NCBI GenBank assembly: GCA_024760905.1
Contig: CM045735.1
Span: 26,747,249 to 26,811,248 of the forward strand
From: Plotosus lineatus
Taxonomy: Eukaryota; Chordata; Actinopteri; Siluriformes; Plotosidae
Length of the DNA stretch: 64,000 bases
Direction: 5' to 3'
Below the pieces are notes generated by a model. That model made no database searches. It was not told where the DNA came from and saw nothing but the letters and a program-made list of their open reading frames with translations. The position numbers and the translations under genes were made by a program. This document shows, piece after piece, positions 32,505-43,901 of the stretch; the first letter of the stretch is position 1, and the number at the start of each line of letters is the position of its first letter.

Positions 32505-35500
32505 AGAGGATGGCTGGTAGAGGCTATACTGTCAGGGGTGACGACTACGGTCTAAGAACCTCCCAGGGCTTCTAGCTAGGCGGACAGGCTTTACCAGAAC
32601 CCTGAACATGTGGCAAACGGGCTCTGGTTCTCACTGCGGTTTGTGATAACCCAGTCGGAGGGGACTCTGAAAAACCAGTTGCGCTTCAACACTATTGAGC
32701 TATCGATATTCGCAAAGTGCAAAACTCAATGGCAAACCACTGCACTATTCTGCCAAGAAAACCTCCATGAAAGATAATGATCAAGACAAATACAACATAG
32801 TGTCCCAAGGCAAACCCTCCAGGCCGAATGATATTCAACATGCTACTGGAGAAGAGCCCATGACCCTTCTCAGTCTTGCTTCCGGTAATGGCGCAATCAG
32901 ACTAAACCCTACTCTAGAAAGTCTGGCAGCTGATGGGGACAAGTCCCGATGGCGAGTGTGCTACAGCAACAAAAGAAAAACTCCCAAAAACATCGGAACG
33001 TGGAATGTGAGATCAATGTATCCTGGCAAGCTGGACATCAAACAAGAAATGTGCCGCCTTCAACTTGATGTTCTCGGAATATCGGAACTTAGATGGACAG
33101 GGATGGGCCACTTCAGCCACGACGACTACCACGTTGACTTCAGTGACGCAGTCAAGAACAAGGAAAACGGAGTCGCCTTCATCTATAGCAGGCAAATCAG
33201 CAAACCGTGCTGTCTTGGGCTACAATCCTGTCAACGATAGAATCATCACTACCCATTTTAAATGCAGTCCTCTCAACATTACCCTCATTCAAATCTATGT
33301 CCCCACTTCAATGGCTACCGACCAAGATCGTGAAGACTTTTACGGTAAACTTTAAGATGTGTATGACAAAGCGCCAAACGGAGACATCAAAATCATTATG
33401 GGCAACTTCAACGCCAATGTCGGACGCGCTTCCGACAGAAAAATCACAGGCAAATTTGGACTAGGTGACAGAAACACACCAGGTGAAGAGCTCATCGACT
33501 TCTGAGCTGAGAACAACCTCTTCGTGACCAAAACATGCTTCAAGACGCACAAGCGCAGACTAGTCACTTAGACCTCCCCAGACGGCACAATGAAAAATCA
33601 AATTGAATACGTTCTGGGACAGCAAAGATGGAGCAGTTCCATCCCCGCCTGCTATACTAAACCTACCGCAGACTGTGGGAATTCAAGAGAAAAATAACCA
33701 GCAAAAAGAAGGCCCCCAGCACGAAGCAGTATGATATCAGCAATACCCCCGACACTTTCAGAGCCACAATCAGCAACAAATTTGACATGCTTTGCCTCGA
33801 TGAACAAGACCCTAAAGAAGCTTGGTCCAATATCAAAAGCATTCTCATGGAAACAGCAGACCAGCTCATTCCCAAGAAGCGTAAACAACCCAGAAATCCT
33901 TGGATATCAACTGAGGCAATCGAAATGGCTGAAAAAAGAAGAAAACTAAAAGCAGAAAGACATTCAGCTACTCACCGTGATGACTACAAGCAGCTCTGTG
34001 CCAATTTCCAGCTCCAAATACGAAGAGACAAAGAAGCGTACTACTCTAACATCTGCAGGGACATTGGTGAGGCCAATCACTCAGGGAACCCGCTTCAAGG
34101 AAATCTCTAAACTCAAAGACTCTTTCTCCCCCAAAGTGAGAACCATCAAATCACACCAAGGCCAAGACATTACAGACAAGGAAGAGATCAAGAAGAATAC
34201 ACACAAAAACTCTATGAAAGAACAAGCTCCGAAGTTTTCAATGTCCCAGACTCGTTCACTCACAAACTGGATATCCTGCTCAGTGAAGTTCGTGAAGCAC
34301 TCAAAGAACTGCCTTCTCAAAAAGCATCCGGGCAGGACAACATCCCTTGTGAGTTCTGGAAATGCCTTGATGATAATCAGATCAAGGTTCCTCATAAGCT
34401 CTGTAACAAGATCTGGTCCACCTGCAGTTGGCGTAAAGATTGGAAGTATTCCGTTTACATCACGCTCTTCAAAAAAGGTGATCCCCAAACGCTGTGAAAA
34501 TTATTGTACCATAGCACTCATCTCTCAGACAAGCAAAGTTCTCCTCAAAATTATTCAGAAGAGACTTCTGAACTTCAGTGAGGAACAGTTGCCTCAGGAA
34601 CAAGCCAGCTTCTGGAAGGGCAGGGGATCCAGAGACCATATAGCAAACCTGAGGTGGATTCTGGAAACTGCCAAAGAAAGAAGAAAAGATGTGTATCAGT
34701 GTTTCATTGATTACTCCAAAGCGTTTGATTGTGTTGACCACAACAATCTCTGGAATGTCCTTCATCGGCTAGGAACCCCAACTCATCTTATCCATCTGAT
34801 GAGGAACCTCTATCTCAACCAAGAAGCTAAAATCAGACTGGATGACGGAGACACAGAGTGGTTTTACATCGGCAAAGGGGTTCGTCAGGGCTGCATTCTT
34901 TCCCACATGCTCTTCAACATTTATAGTGAGTCCATCATGAAAGCAGCAGTTGGAGAGTCACCATCAGGAGTGAAGCCGTACAATTAACAACCTGAGATAC
35001 GCTGACGACACCACTCTTGTTGCAAGCACGGCAGAAGAACTCAAAAGATTAATTCTTGATGTCAAACGAGAAAGCGAAAAATTTGAGCTTTTTCCTAAAC
35101 ATCAGTAAAACCAAACTCATGAGCAACACAGAGATGAACGAGTTCTCAGTGAACGGCGAGTTTCAAAATTGTGCAGCAATTCAACTATCTGGGTTCCACC
35201 ATCAACAGTCACAGCAGGAGCAAAGAGGATATCCGCAGAAGACTAACGCTCGGTCACACGGCAACGAACGAACTCCACCACATCTGAAAGGACAGGGACA
35301 TCACTACTGAACTGAAGATCAAAGTAGCAACAGCAATGGTTTTCCCTATTATAACATACGCCACCGAGACTTGGACTTCGAACATGGAATCTCAAAGGAT
35401 ACTTCAAGAATGCGAGATGTGGTGCTGGAGGCGAATGCTTCGAGTCCAGTGGACGGAGAGAAGAACAAACGCAGAAATCCTCCAAGCAGTAGGCAACCCC

Positions 35501-35770
35501 ATGCCTCTTGATGGCAAGATCCTGACAGCGAAGCTCAGCTATTTTGGTCACATTATGTGTGTGAAGGGTGTCTTGAACATGATGCGATGCTTATCATGAT
35601 GGAAGGAACGCGCCGCAGAGGTCGACCTTGCACCAGATGGCTGGATGGCAACAGGTCTGGGACTCAAAGCTTTGAAAGAGGTCATGCGGGACAGAAGATC
35701 GTGGCGTTACCTTTCATGGCAGGTTGCCAAGAGTCGTCCGCGACTTGGAGGCACCAGACCAGACCAGTAG
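32505..35770 (+). mobile_element. LINE-C (RTE/BovB-like), near full length, dead
   Basis: 5' region reads AGGGCTTCTAGCTAGGCGGA and CTGGTTCTCACTGCGGTTTG, then one long ORF is traceable to about 35765 with several frame changes. The products resemble BovB proteins (the family annotated in mammals as craniofacial development protein 2-like). No target duplication was established. Confidence 0.85.
32695..35765 (+). pseudogene. RTE/BovB-like endonuclease-reverse transcriptase, broken
   Basis: Endonuclease: NIGTWNVRSMYPGKLD and DVLGISELRWTGMGHF (32990-33105), then IQIYVPTSM, IIMGNFNANVGRASD near 33405 and TSPDGTMKNQIEYVLG near 33575. RT: NYCTIALISQTSKVLL (34500), GRGSRDHIANLRWI, CFIDYSKAFDCVDHNNLWNV (34705), GKGVRQGCILSHMLFN (34875), then LRYADDTTLVA-type coding at 34993-35030 with the catalytic YADD in another frame. 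C-terminus: ECEMWCWRRMLRVQWTERRT at 35412 and the RRRGRPCTRWLDG block at 35610. Stops occur at several points (for example 33354, 33503, 33570), with frame changes near 33200, 33990, 34985 and 35560. Confidence 0.88.
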
Positions 35771-35867
35771 TTCTTTAGTTGTCTTTTGTGAACTTTTTTT
35801 TAATAATTGTTGTTATACAGAGAGTAGGTAAAATGATTTTCATTGTTCATGAAACAGTTGACAAAAA

Positions 35868-37205
35868 TGTGTGTGTGGGGGGGGGGGGCACAAGCCAGTC
35901 TCTCTCCCTCACGCCGGTCCCAAGCCCGGATAAATGCAGAGAGTTGCATCAGGAAGGGCATCCAGCATAAAACAAATGCAAAATAAAATATGCGAGTCAC
36001 TACAAAGAATGTCATACCGGATCGGTCGAGGCCCGGGTTAACATGACCGCCATCCAACCAACAGGGTGCTGGTGGAAATTGGACTACTGTTGGTCGAAGA
36101 TGTCGAAGAAGGAGAGGTGGGAGGCGTGTCCGTAGGCAAAGAGAGAAGAGGAAAGGCATGAGTCTAGGACTGAAAGTAGGGACTTTGAATGTTGGAACTA
36201 TGGCAGGAAAAGGTAGAGAGCTGGCTGACATGATGCAGAGGAGGAAGGTGGACATACTGTGTGTTCAGGAGACCAGGTGGAAAGGTAGCAAGGCGAGAAG
36301 GTTAGGAGCAGGGTTTAAGCTGTTTTTTCATGGTGTGGATGGGAAGAGAAATGGAGTCGGAGTCATCTTGAAGGACGAGTTTGTCAGGAATGTTCTAGAA
36401 GTGAAAAGAGTATCAGCGTGATGAGTCTCAAGTTAGAAATTGCAGATGTGATGTTCAATGTTGTTAGTGCTTATGCACCACAGGCAGGATGTGAGCTAGG
36501 AGAAAAGGAGAGATTCTGGAGTGAGTTCGATGAAGTGATGCAGCATACCCCCAGAGGTGAAAGAGTGGTCGTTGGTGCAGACGTCAATGGACATGTTGGT
36601 GAAGGCAACAGAGGGGACAAGGAAGTGATGGGCAGGTTTGATATCCAAGACAGGAACACGGACGGACAGATGTTGGTAGTTTTTGCAAAAAGGATGGAAA
36701 TGGTTGAGGAAAAGCAGAGGTAGGAGCACACCAGTAGACAACATCTAGTGTAGACAATGTAATTTGAAGGAAGTCAGTGACCGCAAAGTAGTAGTGGGTG
36801 AGAGTGTCACCAGACAGCATAGGATGGTGGTGTGCAGGATGACGCTGATGGTGAGGAAGTAAAAGAAGGCAAAGAAAGAGCAGAAGACAAAGTGGTGGAA
36901 GCTGAAAAAGGAAGAGGGTCGTGTTGATTTCAAGAAGCAGTTGAAACAGGCTTTGGGTGGTCAAGAAGTTCTTCCAGATAATGTGATCAGGGAGACAGGT
37001 AGGAGAGTACTTGGTGTGTCATCTGGAAGGAAAGTAGATAAGGAGACTTGGTGTTTGAATCAGGAAGTGCAGGAGTGTGTACAAAGGAAGAGGTTAGCGA
37101 AGAGAAAGTGGAATATATAGAGGACTAAAGAGAATAAACAGGAGTACAAGGAGACGCAGCATAAGCGAAGGTGGTGGTGTCAAAAGCCAACAGAACACAT
37201 ATGAT
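35868..37205 (+). pseudogene. LINE-B, 5' UTR and endonuclease domain, 3' truncated
   Basis: The 5' part (35870-36140) carries CACGCCGGTCCCAAGCCCGG, AGGAAGGGCATCCAGCATAA and GGATCGGTCGAGGCCCGGGT. The ORF from 36158 reads VGTLNVGTMAGKGRELADMM, VDILCVQETRWKGSKARRLG, then after one stop (36419-36421) MSLKLEIADVMFNVVSAYAP and RGERVVVGADVNGHVGEG. The frame decays after 36700. It ends at about 37205 before the RT. LINEs normally lose the 5' end, so a later deletion removed the 3' part. Confidence 0.88.
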
Positions 37206-37438
37206 GACTATGATGAGTAGCAGTTGTTGATCACTGCTGGCTGTGCTGTTCCTTTTACGAGAGCAACCGTGCTTCTGTTACTAAGCACAGTATACGATTG
37301 AGTGGTGACTTCCCTTTGATTTAAAAAGTGAAATAAGCTATATTAATGGTGGTTTTGTTCCATGATTTGTTTCATGTTAAATAATTAATTCCAAAGTCAC
37401 TTGGGTTTTTGGTAACACAGCCAGGGATTTTGGTTACG
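37206..37438. other. Intron sequence, no gene seen
   Basis: Short non-repeat stretch, nothing recognised. Confidence 0.4.
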
Positions 37439-37446
37439 CTCTACAC

Positions 37447-37769
37447 CAGGGGTCCCCAACCCCCGGTCCGCGGACCGCAACCGGTCCGCAGCTCATTTGA
37501 TTCCGATCCGCAAACAAAATCTTTCATGGTGCAAATTATAGTATTTTTATGAGAGCTTCCAGGTCTTATTTTTAAAAACGACTGTTTTTGACATTGCTAC
37601 AGAAGCACTGAACACCCTTCTTCTGTTTTCAACCACATATCTTTGTGAGGCGGGGTTTTCTGCAGTGACAGCCACCAAAACAAGACTATGGAGTAGACTC
37701 TAACCGGACCGCGGAATCATTTTCATACATAAAACTGGTCCCTGGTGCAAAAAAGGTTTAAGACCAGTG
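37447..37769 (+). mobile_element. hAT deletion derivative keeping the transposase C-terminus
   Basis: Left end CAGGGGTCCCCAACCC...GGTCCGCGGACCGC; right end GGTTTAAGACCAGTG. Flanks CTCTACAC (37439-37446) and CTCTGCAC (37770-37777) match at 7 of 8 bases, the target size of hAT elements. Inside, 37617-37700 encodes STTYLCEAGFSAVTATKTRL, the hAT C-terminal dimerisation motif. All else of the transposase is gone. Confidence 0.85.
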
Positions 37770-37777
37770 CTCTGCAC

Positions 37778-38222
37778 TACAGGTTGTCCAACTAGTGTTA
37801 AATATTGTTTTGAAATACAACAAAATGCATGAACAGTCTAACACAAGTTTACTGAATAGAGTAGGTCCATGTAAACCAATCATTATTTGTCTTCAATTTG
37901 TAATTCCTCACAAGTAGTCAGTCTGGTCGAGGATTTGGGTTTAATCTGGGCAATGTATGGTAACCGATTTTTCCTAATCTGTTACCACACATCTAAATCT
38001 TATTCGTAATAAGCAGAGTTTCCAAGTTTGTCCTTGGACCTCTAATAATAATTTACCCGTGTATGTTAGGTAAACACTTTAAGCAATCTCCATCTCTTTT
38101 CCATCACCAACTTGCTCTTTATAATGTACATAATGCTTACTGGACTCCGCCATTCAATAGTGAAGTGAAATGAGCCATTTCTATTTAATATATGACTAGA
38201 TATGATGAACAAAAGCAGGCGA
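37778..38222. other. Intron sequence, no gene seen
   Basis: No exon or repeat recognised. Confidence 0.4.
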
Positions 38223-38689
38223 CCGTGTTTCCCCGAAAATAAGACAGGGCTTATATTAATTTTCATATCGAAATATAATACGAGGGCTTATTTTTAGGTG
38301 ATGATGTATTTTACATTTTTCTCTATTATATGTCTTATAATATAGCTTTGTCTTTATATTTTCTTATTTCGTTATATTTCTTTATTTTTTAAATATTTTA
38401 ACTGGAACCGAATCAAGTGATTTTAGCGATTTTTATCGACGCAAGTGTATGTCCTCATTTTAAAGCAGTCGCTGACGTCATCGACTGAGCCTCAACGCAC
38501 AAGGATTGATGCTTTGACAGCGTACCTTAGGTAAAGCTGCCTAATAGATGAGTCAGCGCTTTCACCAAGAGCCCTAGATTGAGCGAGTAGCAGGCCAATG
38601 AATTGAGGTTTTTCAGTCACGTGACCCCAATACCTTCATGTGCCATCTTGGACGGCAAGCGTGATCCAGAACACACACACACACGATTC

Positions 38690-38930
38690 ACTAAGCATGG
38701 CTTGAACAACAACCGATAATGACAGCAAAAGCAAAATATGCAAGAGTGTCGAAGGCAAAAGCAATGACACTATAATATTGTCAGACGTCAATCATCTGAC
38801 AGGTGTCCAGAGGGCGAGGTATCTGAGTAAAATAAATCAGCTGGGGATTGCCGATCCATATCGAATGCCGCAGCCAATGTTTAGGAATGTGTTAGAATGC
38901 GACCATTCTTCCCTTCCTGCTTTTGCCTAC
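38690..38930 (+). pseudogene. N-terminal remnant of a YqaJ/SWIM-type transposon protein
   Basis: The ORF from 38778 reads NHLTGVQRARYLSKINQLGI, then ADPYRMPQPMFRN. The LTGxxRxRYLxKI...I.DPY.IP pattern opens the second protein, with a YqaJ-like nuclease, carried by ISL2EU/IS4EU transposons in fish as I remember them. It is cut at about 38930, where LINE-A begins. No catalytic residues remain. An alternative is an unrelated transposon ORF. Confidence 0.45.
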
Positions 38931-38934
38931 TTGG

Positions 38935-41825
38935 ACCTCTCCCCGGATGGTGGAGCTTCTCACCTTATCTCTAAGGGAGAACCCCGCCACCCGGCGAAGG
39001 AAGCTCATTTCAGCCGCTTGTATCCGTGATCTTGTTCTTTCGGTCATTACCCAAAGCTCGTGACCATAGGTGAGGGTTGGAACGTAGATCGACTGGTAAA
39101 TTGAGAGCTTCGCCTTGCGGCTCAGCTCCTTCTTCACCACGATGGACCGGTACAGGCACCGCTTAACAGCAGAGGCTGCAGCGATCCGTCTGTCGATCTC
39201 TCGCTCCATCCTTCCCTCACTCATAAACAAGACCCCAAGATACTTAAACTCCTCCACTTGGGGCAGGACCTCATTCCCGACCCGGAGGGTGCATTCCACC
39301 ATTGTCCGACTGAGAACCATGGCCTCGGACTTGGAGGTACTGATCTTCATCCCGGCTGCTTCGCACTACCTGCGAATCGCTCCAATGAGAGCTGGAAGGC
39401 CCGACTTGATGAAGCCAAAAGGACAACATCATCCGCCAAAAGCAGAGACGATATCCGATGGCCACCAAACCAGAACCCCTCATCGCCTCGACTGCGCCTA
39501 GAAATTCTGTCCATAAAAATTATGAACAGAATCGGTGACAAAGGACAGCCTTGGCAGACTCCAACTCCCACTGGAAACGAATCCGACATGCTGTTACCAA
39601 TATGGCCCAAACTCTGGCTCCGGTGATACAGCGACCGAATAGCTCGTAGCAACGGATCCGGAACGGCGTACTCTCGGAGCACGCCCCACAAAATCTTTCG
39701 AGGGACACGGTCGAAAGCCTTCTCCAAATCCACAAAGCACATGTGGACAGATTGGGCAAACTCCCATGCCCCTTCCAGAATCCTGTGGAGCGTATAGAGT
39801 TGGTCAATAGTGCTGCGGCCAGGACGAAAACCACATTGTTCCTCCTGAATCCGAGGTTCGACTATCGGTCGGATCCTCCTCTCTAGTACCCCTGCATAGA
39901 CTTTCCCAGGTAGGCTGAGGAGTGTAATTCCCAGATAATTGGAACACACCCTCCGGTCCCCCTTCTTAAAAATTGGGACCATCACCCCAGTTTGCCAATC
40001 CAGAGGTACAGCCCCCAATGACCACGCGATGTTGCAGAGATGTGTCAACCAAGACAGTCCTACAACATCCAGAGCCCTGAGATATTCCGGGCGGATCTCG
40101 TCCAACCCCGGAGCTCGACCACTGAGGAGCTTTTTGACAACCTCAGTGACCTCCACTCCAGTGATGGGCGGACCCTCACCCGAACCCCCAGGGTCTTCCT
40201 CTTCCACGGAGGGCGTGTTGGTGGGATTGAGAAGGTCCTCAAAGTATTCCCTCCACCTCTCAACAACATCCCCAGTCAAGGTAAGCAGCTCCCCACCTCC
40301 ACCGTAAACAGTGTTTGTGAAGAACTGCTTCCCCCTCCTGAGGCGTCGGATGGTGGCCCAGAACCTTTTTGAGGCCAACCGATAATCACTCTCCAGGCCC
40401 TCACCAAACTCCTCCCACGCCCGAGATTTTGCATCTGCGACAGCCTCGGCTGCAGCACGTCTGGCCTGCCGGTACCCGTTTGCTGCCTCAGGAGTCCCAC
40501 AGGCTAATAAAACCTGATAGGCCTCCTTCTTCAGCTGGACGGCCCCCTTCACCGCAGGTGTTCACCACCGGGTTCGGGGATTACCGCCACGACAAGCACC
40601 GACGACCTTACGGCCACAGCTATGGGCTGCCGCCTCAGCAATGGAGGCACGAAACATGGCCCATTCGGATTCCATGTCCCCCGCCTCCTCCGGAACGTGG
40701 TTGTAGCTCTGCCGGAGGTGGGAGTTAAAGACCTCTCGGCCCGGGGGCTCCGCCAAACGTTCCCAGCAGACCCTGATTACACGCTTGGGCCTGCCAGGTC
40801 TGGAAGGCAACCTCCCACACCACTGAAGCCAACTCACCACCAGGTAGTGATCGGTAGACAGCTCAGCTCCTCTCTTCACCCGAGTGTCCAGAACATATGG
40901 TCGCAAGTCCGATGACACGACTACAGAGTCAATCATCGAACTGCGACCTAGGGTGTCCTGGTGCCAAGTGCACTTATGGACACCCTTATGTTCGAACATG
41001 GTGTTCGTGATAGACAAACTATGACGAGCACAGAAGTCCAACAACGAAACACCATTCGGATTCAGACTGGAGAGGCCGTACCTACTGATCACACCCTTCC
41101 AGGTCACACTATCGTTGCCCACATGGGCGTTGAAGTCTCCCAAGACAACGAGCGAGTCTCCCGAGGGAGCGTTCTACAACACCCCCCCCCAAAGACTCCA
41201 AAAAGGGTGGGTACTCTGAACTGTCATTTGGTGCATAAGCACAAATAACAGTCAGGACCCGTCCCCCCACCCGAAGACGGAGAGAAGCTACCCTTTCATC
41301 AACCGGGGAGAACCCCAACATTTGGACACCGAGATGGGGGGCAACAAGAATACCCACACCGGCTCGCCGCCTCTCCCCATGAGCAACTCCAGAATAGAAG
41401 AAGGTCCAGCCTTTTTCGAGATGGATGGTTCCAGAGCCCAAGCTATGCGTTGAGGTGAGCCCGACTATATCTAATCGGTATCTCTCCACCTCACGCACGA
41501 AATCAGGCTCCTTTCCCGCCAGAGAGGTGACATTCCATGTCCCGAGGGTCAGAGTAAGTAGCCGAGGATCAGTCCAACAGAACCCATGCCTTTGGCTGCC
41601 ACCCAACTCACACTGCACCCGACCCCTAAAACTCCTCCCACGGGTGGTGGGTCCATGGGAGGGCGGACCCATGTCTCCTTTTCGGGCTAGGCCCGGCCAG
41701 GCTCCATGGGCATAAGCCCGACCGCCAGGCGCTCGCCTTCGAGCCCCTCCCCTGGGCCTGGCTCCAGGAGGGAACCCCGGTGACCCGCGTTCGGGCAAGG
41801 GAGACTGCTTCCTTTGTTGTCTCAT
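38935..41825 (-). pseudogene. LINE-A endonuclease-reverse transcriptase, few lesions
   Basis: Endonuclease: LTLGTWNVTSLAGKEPDFVR near 41540, then YRLDIVGLTSTHSLGS and TVICAYAPNDSSEYPPF. A C-run (41180-41189) shifts the frame, after which [16 protein letters not shown] continues. A TGA at about 40559 replaces the usual second Trp of RTRWW. RT, open for 401 codons (40552-39347): NYLGITLLSLPGKVYAGVLE, EEQCGFRPGRSTIDQLYTLH, CFVDLEKAFDRVPRKILW, GCPLSPILFIIFMDRISRRS and the active site LLLADDVVLL (usually FADD). Another shift near 39350 leads to the C-terminal part ending SLRDKVRSS. Confidence 0.92.
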
Positions 41826-41947
41826 GTGTCATAGGGGTTTGTTTTGAATCACACTTTGTCTGGACCTTCACCTGTTTGCCTTGGGTGACCCTACCAGGGG
41901 CATTTGCCCCCGACAACATAGCTCCTAGGATCATTAGGCCACGCAAA

Positions 41948-41984
41948 CCCCTCCACCACGATAAGGTGGCGATTCAAGGAGGGG
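41948..41984 (-). promoter_or_regulatory. Stem-loop at LINE-A 5' end
   Basis: CCCCTCC (41948-41954) pairs perfectly with GGAGGGG (41978-41984); inside it CCAC (41956-41959) pairs with GTGG (41966-41969). It lies at the very start of the element. Several LINE clades begin with self-cleaving HDV-like ribozymes; whether this is one is not shown. Confidence 0.5.
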
Positions 41985-42014
41985 TGTATAAATTCACATA
42001 TTTTATTTATATAT

Positions 42015-42351
42015 CATTTTCTGTTCATTTTCTGTAACCGCTTCATCCTAACTAGGGCCACAGGGAGGCTGGCGCCCATCCCAGCCAACTCCGGGCGAGG
42101 GCAGAGTACACCCTGGACAGCTCGCCAGGCCATTGCAGGGCGGAAACACGCTGACGGCTTTGCAGCCTCCTCTTGTCGAAAGTCAGCAATGGTTCTTTTA
42201 CATGCCTCACACCATAGACAGTGAGATACATGGCCGGCCTTTGATAACCCAGTTACCTGCACTGGGAGGGACAGTCACAATCTTGTGGGAGTGGGACTCG
42301 AACCCCCAACCTTTGGATCAGTGATCCAGCGCCCTATACGCCACTGCCCCC
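42015..42351 (-). mobile_element. SINE-1 head with (ATTC)n-type tail
   Basis: The minus strand has the same tRNA head and central body as the SINEs at 1287 and 45718, but its 3' part is GGCCTGGCGAGCTGTCCAGG...CCCTAGTTAGGATGAAGCGG, the tail of another LINE. TTATTTATATAT flanks it exactly (42003-42014, 42352-42363). Confidence 0.85.

Positions 42352-42353
<2 letters not shown>

Positions 42354-42423
<70 letters not shown>
42354..42423. repeat. (TA)n microsatellite
   Basis: About 34 TA units between the SINE and the THAP region. Confidence 0.95.
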
Positions 42424-42424
<1 letters not shown>

Positions 42425-42425
<1 letters not shown>

Positions 42426-42687
42426 ATAATGTATATTTAACTGATACAAAGTGTTCGCTGCATATTCTACTGTATTCTGTAGGATTCCAGTCTTTCCTAT
42501 TTACCGCTGCGATCCGCTTGGCTTTTCTCTCCATGTCAGATGGAAAACAATAAAATGACAGTGCAGGCTTACTCCTCTGTCTATTTGCACAGCCAACAGC
42601 GCAACATGATATTTTAAAATGTTTAGAGCTGTTGTTGAATGAGCGAGTGCCGTCCGGATCATGCCGTCCAATATGGCATGTAAACAT
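42425..42687 (-). pseudogene. THAP domain, transposon-derived
   Basis: The minus strand reads CCAVGCANRQRSKPALSFYC, then FPSDMERKAKRIAAVNRKDW and NPTEYSRICSEHFVS. This is a C2CH zinc-binding THAP domain: Cys-x3-Cys, about 36 residues, Cys-x2-His, with the expected FP and W. THAP domains bind transposon ends in P-like and ISL2EU-type elements. The frame runs into the (TA)n after the domain, so the catalytic part is lost. Confidence 0.85.
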
Positions 42688-42819
42688 AAGTCATGTGACC
42701 CTGTGACATCACGCTCTCAACTCGGGCTTATTTTAAGGGGAGGGCCTATATTAAAATCCTCTTGTAAAATCACACTAGGTCTTACTTTGTGGTTAGGTCT
42801 TATTTTCAGGGAAACATGG

Positions 42820-43406
42820 TAGTTAAAATCCACAAGTTTTAATTCTCACAAAAACATTGATGGACAAGTCACATAAGAGCAAACTAGTATCAACCATGTT
42901 ATACCCTTTGGAACTTCCTATTGTTGTTACTAGTGGTGTATTTTCTCCAAAATACCTCATGTTAGCCACTGCCCCACTCATATTTAAATGATCCAGCTTT
43001 AATCATATTTCTGGGATCACAAAACAGGGCATGTTTTGTGTACTTGTCTATTTTGCCTTAAAATATTCCCATATTTTAAACCACTTATGCTTGTTACAGA
43101 TTTTAATGCAGTGATGTATCAGGTTAAGTCTTTCGACTTTGATAGTTCTTCATTGATTTAAATCAGACTTTCACACACCTCTGACATGCACATCCCCTTT
43201 TTTTCAGTGTCCTCTTGACAGTGGACTCATGAACCTTAACATTAGTTAGTGTTAGAAAGAGTGGCATACATGTTAAATGTGCTTAAATATAACCACCGGG
43301 ACTGTGATACACCTTGCTCTTAGACTAATATTTGTTGTTAAATTTCCTCCATCTGTCTGTGGTGGATTGGTGGAATTCAAATTATTTAGAATAAAATAAA
43401 TAACTA
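42820..43406. other. Mostly unassigned; possible Tc1-like trace
   Basis: Around 43200-43240 the minus strand reads KVHESTVKRTLKKRG-like sequence, reminiscent of a Tc1 helix region, too short to call. Confidence 0.3.
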
Positions 43407-43899
43407 CAGGGATCCCTCACGACTTCGCACTTTAATTCATGTGGCTTCAGTGTATCGTGGTTTTAAAAAAATATTAATCAAATTTAAAAAATAAGAAAAT
43501 TAAGGAAGAATAGGGGAAAAGTTAAGGAAAATGCCACAAAACAAGGCCAATTATTCCACAAAAAAAACCCAAACAGACAAAAACAAAAAACAACCCAAAA
43601 CCCCCATCAAATCTACTTACATTTTTATGTGAGGCTGCGCATGTGTGTGTGCATGGACGCACATCTGTGTGTGTGTGTGTATTTATATTTTATTTACATT
43701 TTATGCATTATTTTTGAATGTTTCATTATTATAAGCATTTACAGCGTTGAATATGTATTTACTGATATTATATACACATATACATGTACATACTAGTATA
43801 CGTCAGTCAGGAGGGTTGAACCTACTTTGCAGAATTTGGCAGTTGCGGGTGGGGGTGGGGTGTCTGTCCCAATTAACCATGGAAAGTGAGGGATCCCTG
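43407..43899. mobile_element. MITE family F, copy 3
   Basis: Inverted ends CAGGGATCCCTCACGACTTC and GTGAGGGATCCCTG, TA at 43900-43901. Reverse orientation relative to copies 1 and 2 (TACATACTAGTATACGTCAG side at the right). Confidence 0.92.
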
Positions 43900-43901
43900 T
43901 A

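Larger units (their letters stand above)
38931..41985 (-). mobile_element. LINE-A, 5' complete, 3' truncated
   Basis: The longest non-LTR copy in the window. On the minus strand the 5' UTR starts at about 41985 with a strong stem-loop (41948-41984). The ORF runs through the endonuclease (41825-40700) and RT (40560-38935) and stops before the last 40 or so residues, where sequence changes to the THAP transposon at 38930. It shares the ORF with fragments at 11325, 18520 and 63915. Confidence 0.9.
38223..42819. mobile_element. THAP-bearing DNA transposon (ISL2EU/P-like), nested
   Basis: Inverted ends CCGTGTTTCCCCGAAAATAA at 38223 and, inverted, CCATGTTTCCCTGAAAATAA at 42819 agree over about 23 bases (21 identical). 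It contains a plus-strand ORF remnant (38778-38930) and a minus-strand THAP domain (42425-42687). LINE-A (38931-41985) and a SINE (42015-42351) sit inside. The host element without them is about 1.2 kb. The class is inferred from the pair of proteins; no clear target duplication was seen. Confidence 0.7.

Noticed and set aside
33977..34987. 336-codon ORF as an intact gene
   Set aside because: Its first half is out of frame with the RTE/BovB-like protein; only the second half, from about 34495, is the true reading frame, so this is a pseudogene segment.
39939..40372. Plus-strand ORFs opposite LINE-A
   Set aside because: They are antisense shadows of the minus-strand reverse transcriptase.
42820..43406. 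Tc1-like helix motif near 43200
   Set aside because: About fifteen residues only and no flanking transposase blocks; too weak to call.
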